From NCBI RefSeq assembly GCF_016598595.1, contig NZ_CP066786.1, forward strand, positions 2,193,501 to 2,257,500: DNA of 64,000 nucleotides. The letters run 5' to 3'. Of this stretch, positions 62,981 through 64,000 are shown piece after piece; positions within the stretch are counted from its first letter, which is position 1; each line of letters opens with the position of its first letter. This DNA is from Martelella lutilitoris (GTDB lineage Bacteria > Pseudomonadota > Alphaproteobacteria > Rhizobiales > Rhizobiaceae). The translations under genes and the position numbers were made by a program. The notes beneath the pieces are model-generated. The model saw nothing but the letters and a program-made list of their open reading frames with translations. It was not told the DNA's origin and ran no database searches.

Positions 62981-64000
62981 TCAATGGTGGCCGTCAAGAC
63001 TGATGCCGCGCGTCTCGATGCGGAAGAAGAAGGTTACCGCCGCGCCGAGCAGCGAAGTCGCGACCAGACCGTAGAGCAGCGCCGTCGTGCCGATATCGGC
63101 CAGCAGGACCGGGAACAGGAAGGCCGTCATGCAGGCGCCGATCTTGGCGAAGGAGGCGGCAAATCCCGCGCCCGTGCCGCGGATATGGGTTGGAAACACC
63201 TCGCCCGCGATCAGGTATGTCTGGGCGTTCGGGCCGAGATTGGTCATGAAGTTGAACAGCATGAAACCGGTGAAGATCAGAGCCGTCTGCGTCGGGCCCG
63301 AGTAGCTTCCGGCCTGCGCGGCGATGAACAGGCCGACGGCGCAGCCGATGAAGCCGAAGACCTGCAGGCGGATGCGGCCGATGCGATCGGCAAGCAGAAC
63401 GGCGCCGATGATGCCGACCAGAAGCAGAAGGTCGAGCAGCGCCGTTCCCTTGGCGGCGATCAGGTCGTTGTTCACCAGATCGGCGACATTGCGGACATGT
63501 TCGGTCTTGTGGCCAACGGTCGCGGCCAGAATGGTGGGCGTGAAGATGCCGATGCCATAGGTACCGAGATCCTGAAGGAACCACGGCACGGAGGACAGGA
63601 TCAGCGGCCGCAGATTGTGCCTCTGGAACAGCGCGCGATAGCCGGTCCTCTTCTTGTGCGCGAGTTGCGGCGGCTCGGAGACGCTGACCTTGGTCGGATA
63701 GGCCGGCACCCGTTTCAGAAGCTTCTGCAGCTCCGACTCGGCCTCCTTGCCGCGGCCATGGACGGCAAGCCAATGCGGGCTTTCGGGGATGAAGAACCGG
63801 CCGATGAACACGGCGAGCGCCGGAATGATCGCCACGCCGTACATCCAGCGCCATGCCCCGATCGAGGGATCGAGGGTCAGGATGACATAGCCGAGCAGCG
63901 TGCCGAAGATCGCGCCGACGGCCTGAAAACCGAAGGCCGACAGCACCAGCCCGCCCCGTGTCTTCGACGGCGTGCTTTCGGAAATCACCAGATGCGCGGT
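62981..64000 (-). CDS. MFS transporter (partial, cut by window end)
   Basis: The last 340 residues of a major facilitator superfamily carrier of the sugar-porter/AAHS-like class; the N-terminus lies beyond the window, since the frame stays open to base 64000. Visible: RGGLVLSAFGFQAVGAIFGTLLGYV, the central loop FFIPESPHWLAVHGRGKEAE (PESPxWL motif), IGAVLLADRIGRIRLQVFGF (D-R-x-GR motif after helix 8), and GEVFPTHIRGTGAGFAASFAKIGA near the C-terminus. Several tracts match metabolite:H+ symporters; the substrate is not clear. Confidence 0.88.
   Translation of the reverse strand, partial: TAHLVISESTPSKTRGGLVLSAFGFQAVGAIFGTLLGYVILTLDPSIGAWRWMYGVAIIPALAVFIGRFFIPESPHWLAVHGRGKEAESELQKLLKRVPAYPTKVSVSEPPQLAHKKRTGYRALFQRHNLRPLILSSVPWFLQDLGTYGIGIFTPTILAATVGHKTEHVRNVADLVNNDLIAAKGTALLDLLLLVGIIGAVLLADRIGRIRLQVFGFIGCAVGLFIAAQAGSYSGPTQTALIFTGFMLFNFMTNLGPNAQTYLIAGEVFPTHIRGTGAGFAASFAKIGACMTAFLFPVLLADIGTTALLYGLVATSLLGAAVTFFFRIETRGISLDGHH

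Overview
The window is GC-rich, densely coded DNA from an alphaproteobacterium, most probably a member of the Hyphomicrobiales (Rhizobiaceae-like). The basis is gene content and style: a RpoE/ChrR pair, HWE-type histidine kinase, EcfG-type promoters (GGAAC-N17-GTT), a NepR-like protein and CCA-encoding tRNAs. The species cannot be named from the sequence alone.

Layout. 0.3-5.5 kb: a choloylglycine-hydrolase-family enzyme, an AbrB-type membrane protein, a small lipoprotein, a YigZ protein, then (minus strand) rpoE-chrR-DUF2177. 5.6-10.3 kb: a divergent lipid cluster (flavin amine oxidase, DUF1365, cyclopropane-synthase-like methyltransferase, two membrane proteins) that resembles the singlet-oxygen RpoE/ChrR regulon of Rhodobacter. 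10.4-15.3 kb: a polyamine-type ABC importer. 15.6-21.6 kb: housekeeping genes (MBL hydrolase, tatD, metG, holB, tmk, rlpA). 22.0-22.9 kb: tRNA-Ser and decayed IS5/IS66 pieces. 22.9-36.0 kb: a type II NADH dehydrogenase divergent from a 12-gene cassette encoding alternative complex III, a Sco protein and an A2-type caa3 oxidase. 36.3-51.5 kb: a general-stress-response island. 51.6-64 kb: an integrase remnant at tRNA-Pro, DUF192, a double cold-shock protein, a glyoxalase, three tRNA-Glu genes, DedA, a GGDEF/EAL protein, dgt, a DnaJ-like protein, a glycine betaine/choline importer (proVWX type) and a partial MFS transporter.

The most striking feature is a coherent stress regulon. Twelve sites match GGAAC-N18/19-TT, each 20-115 bases upstream of a start codon and correctly oriented. 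They serve an EcfG-like sigma factor itself, a pyruvate-oxidase-like enzyme, PRC-barrel, BON and DUF2231 proteins, several tiny unknown proteins, an AI-2E-type membrane protein, and both sides of the NDH-2/alternative-complex-III divergent promoter. The same stretch holds three probable control parts: a CheB/CheR/PAS/HWE hybrid kinase, a response regulator whose C-terminus resembles sigma region 2 (PhyR parts in the opposite order), and a 58-residue NepR-like protein. Together these look like an accessory branch of the PhyR-NepR-EcfG partner switch, controlling an alternative respiratory chain as well as the usual stress proteins. That functional link is inference from sequence.
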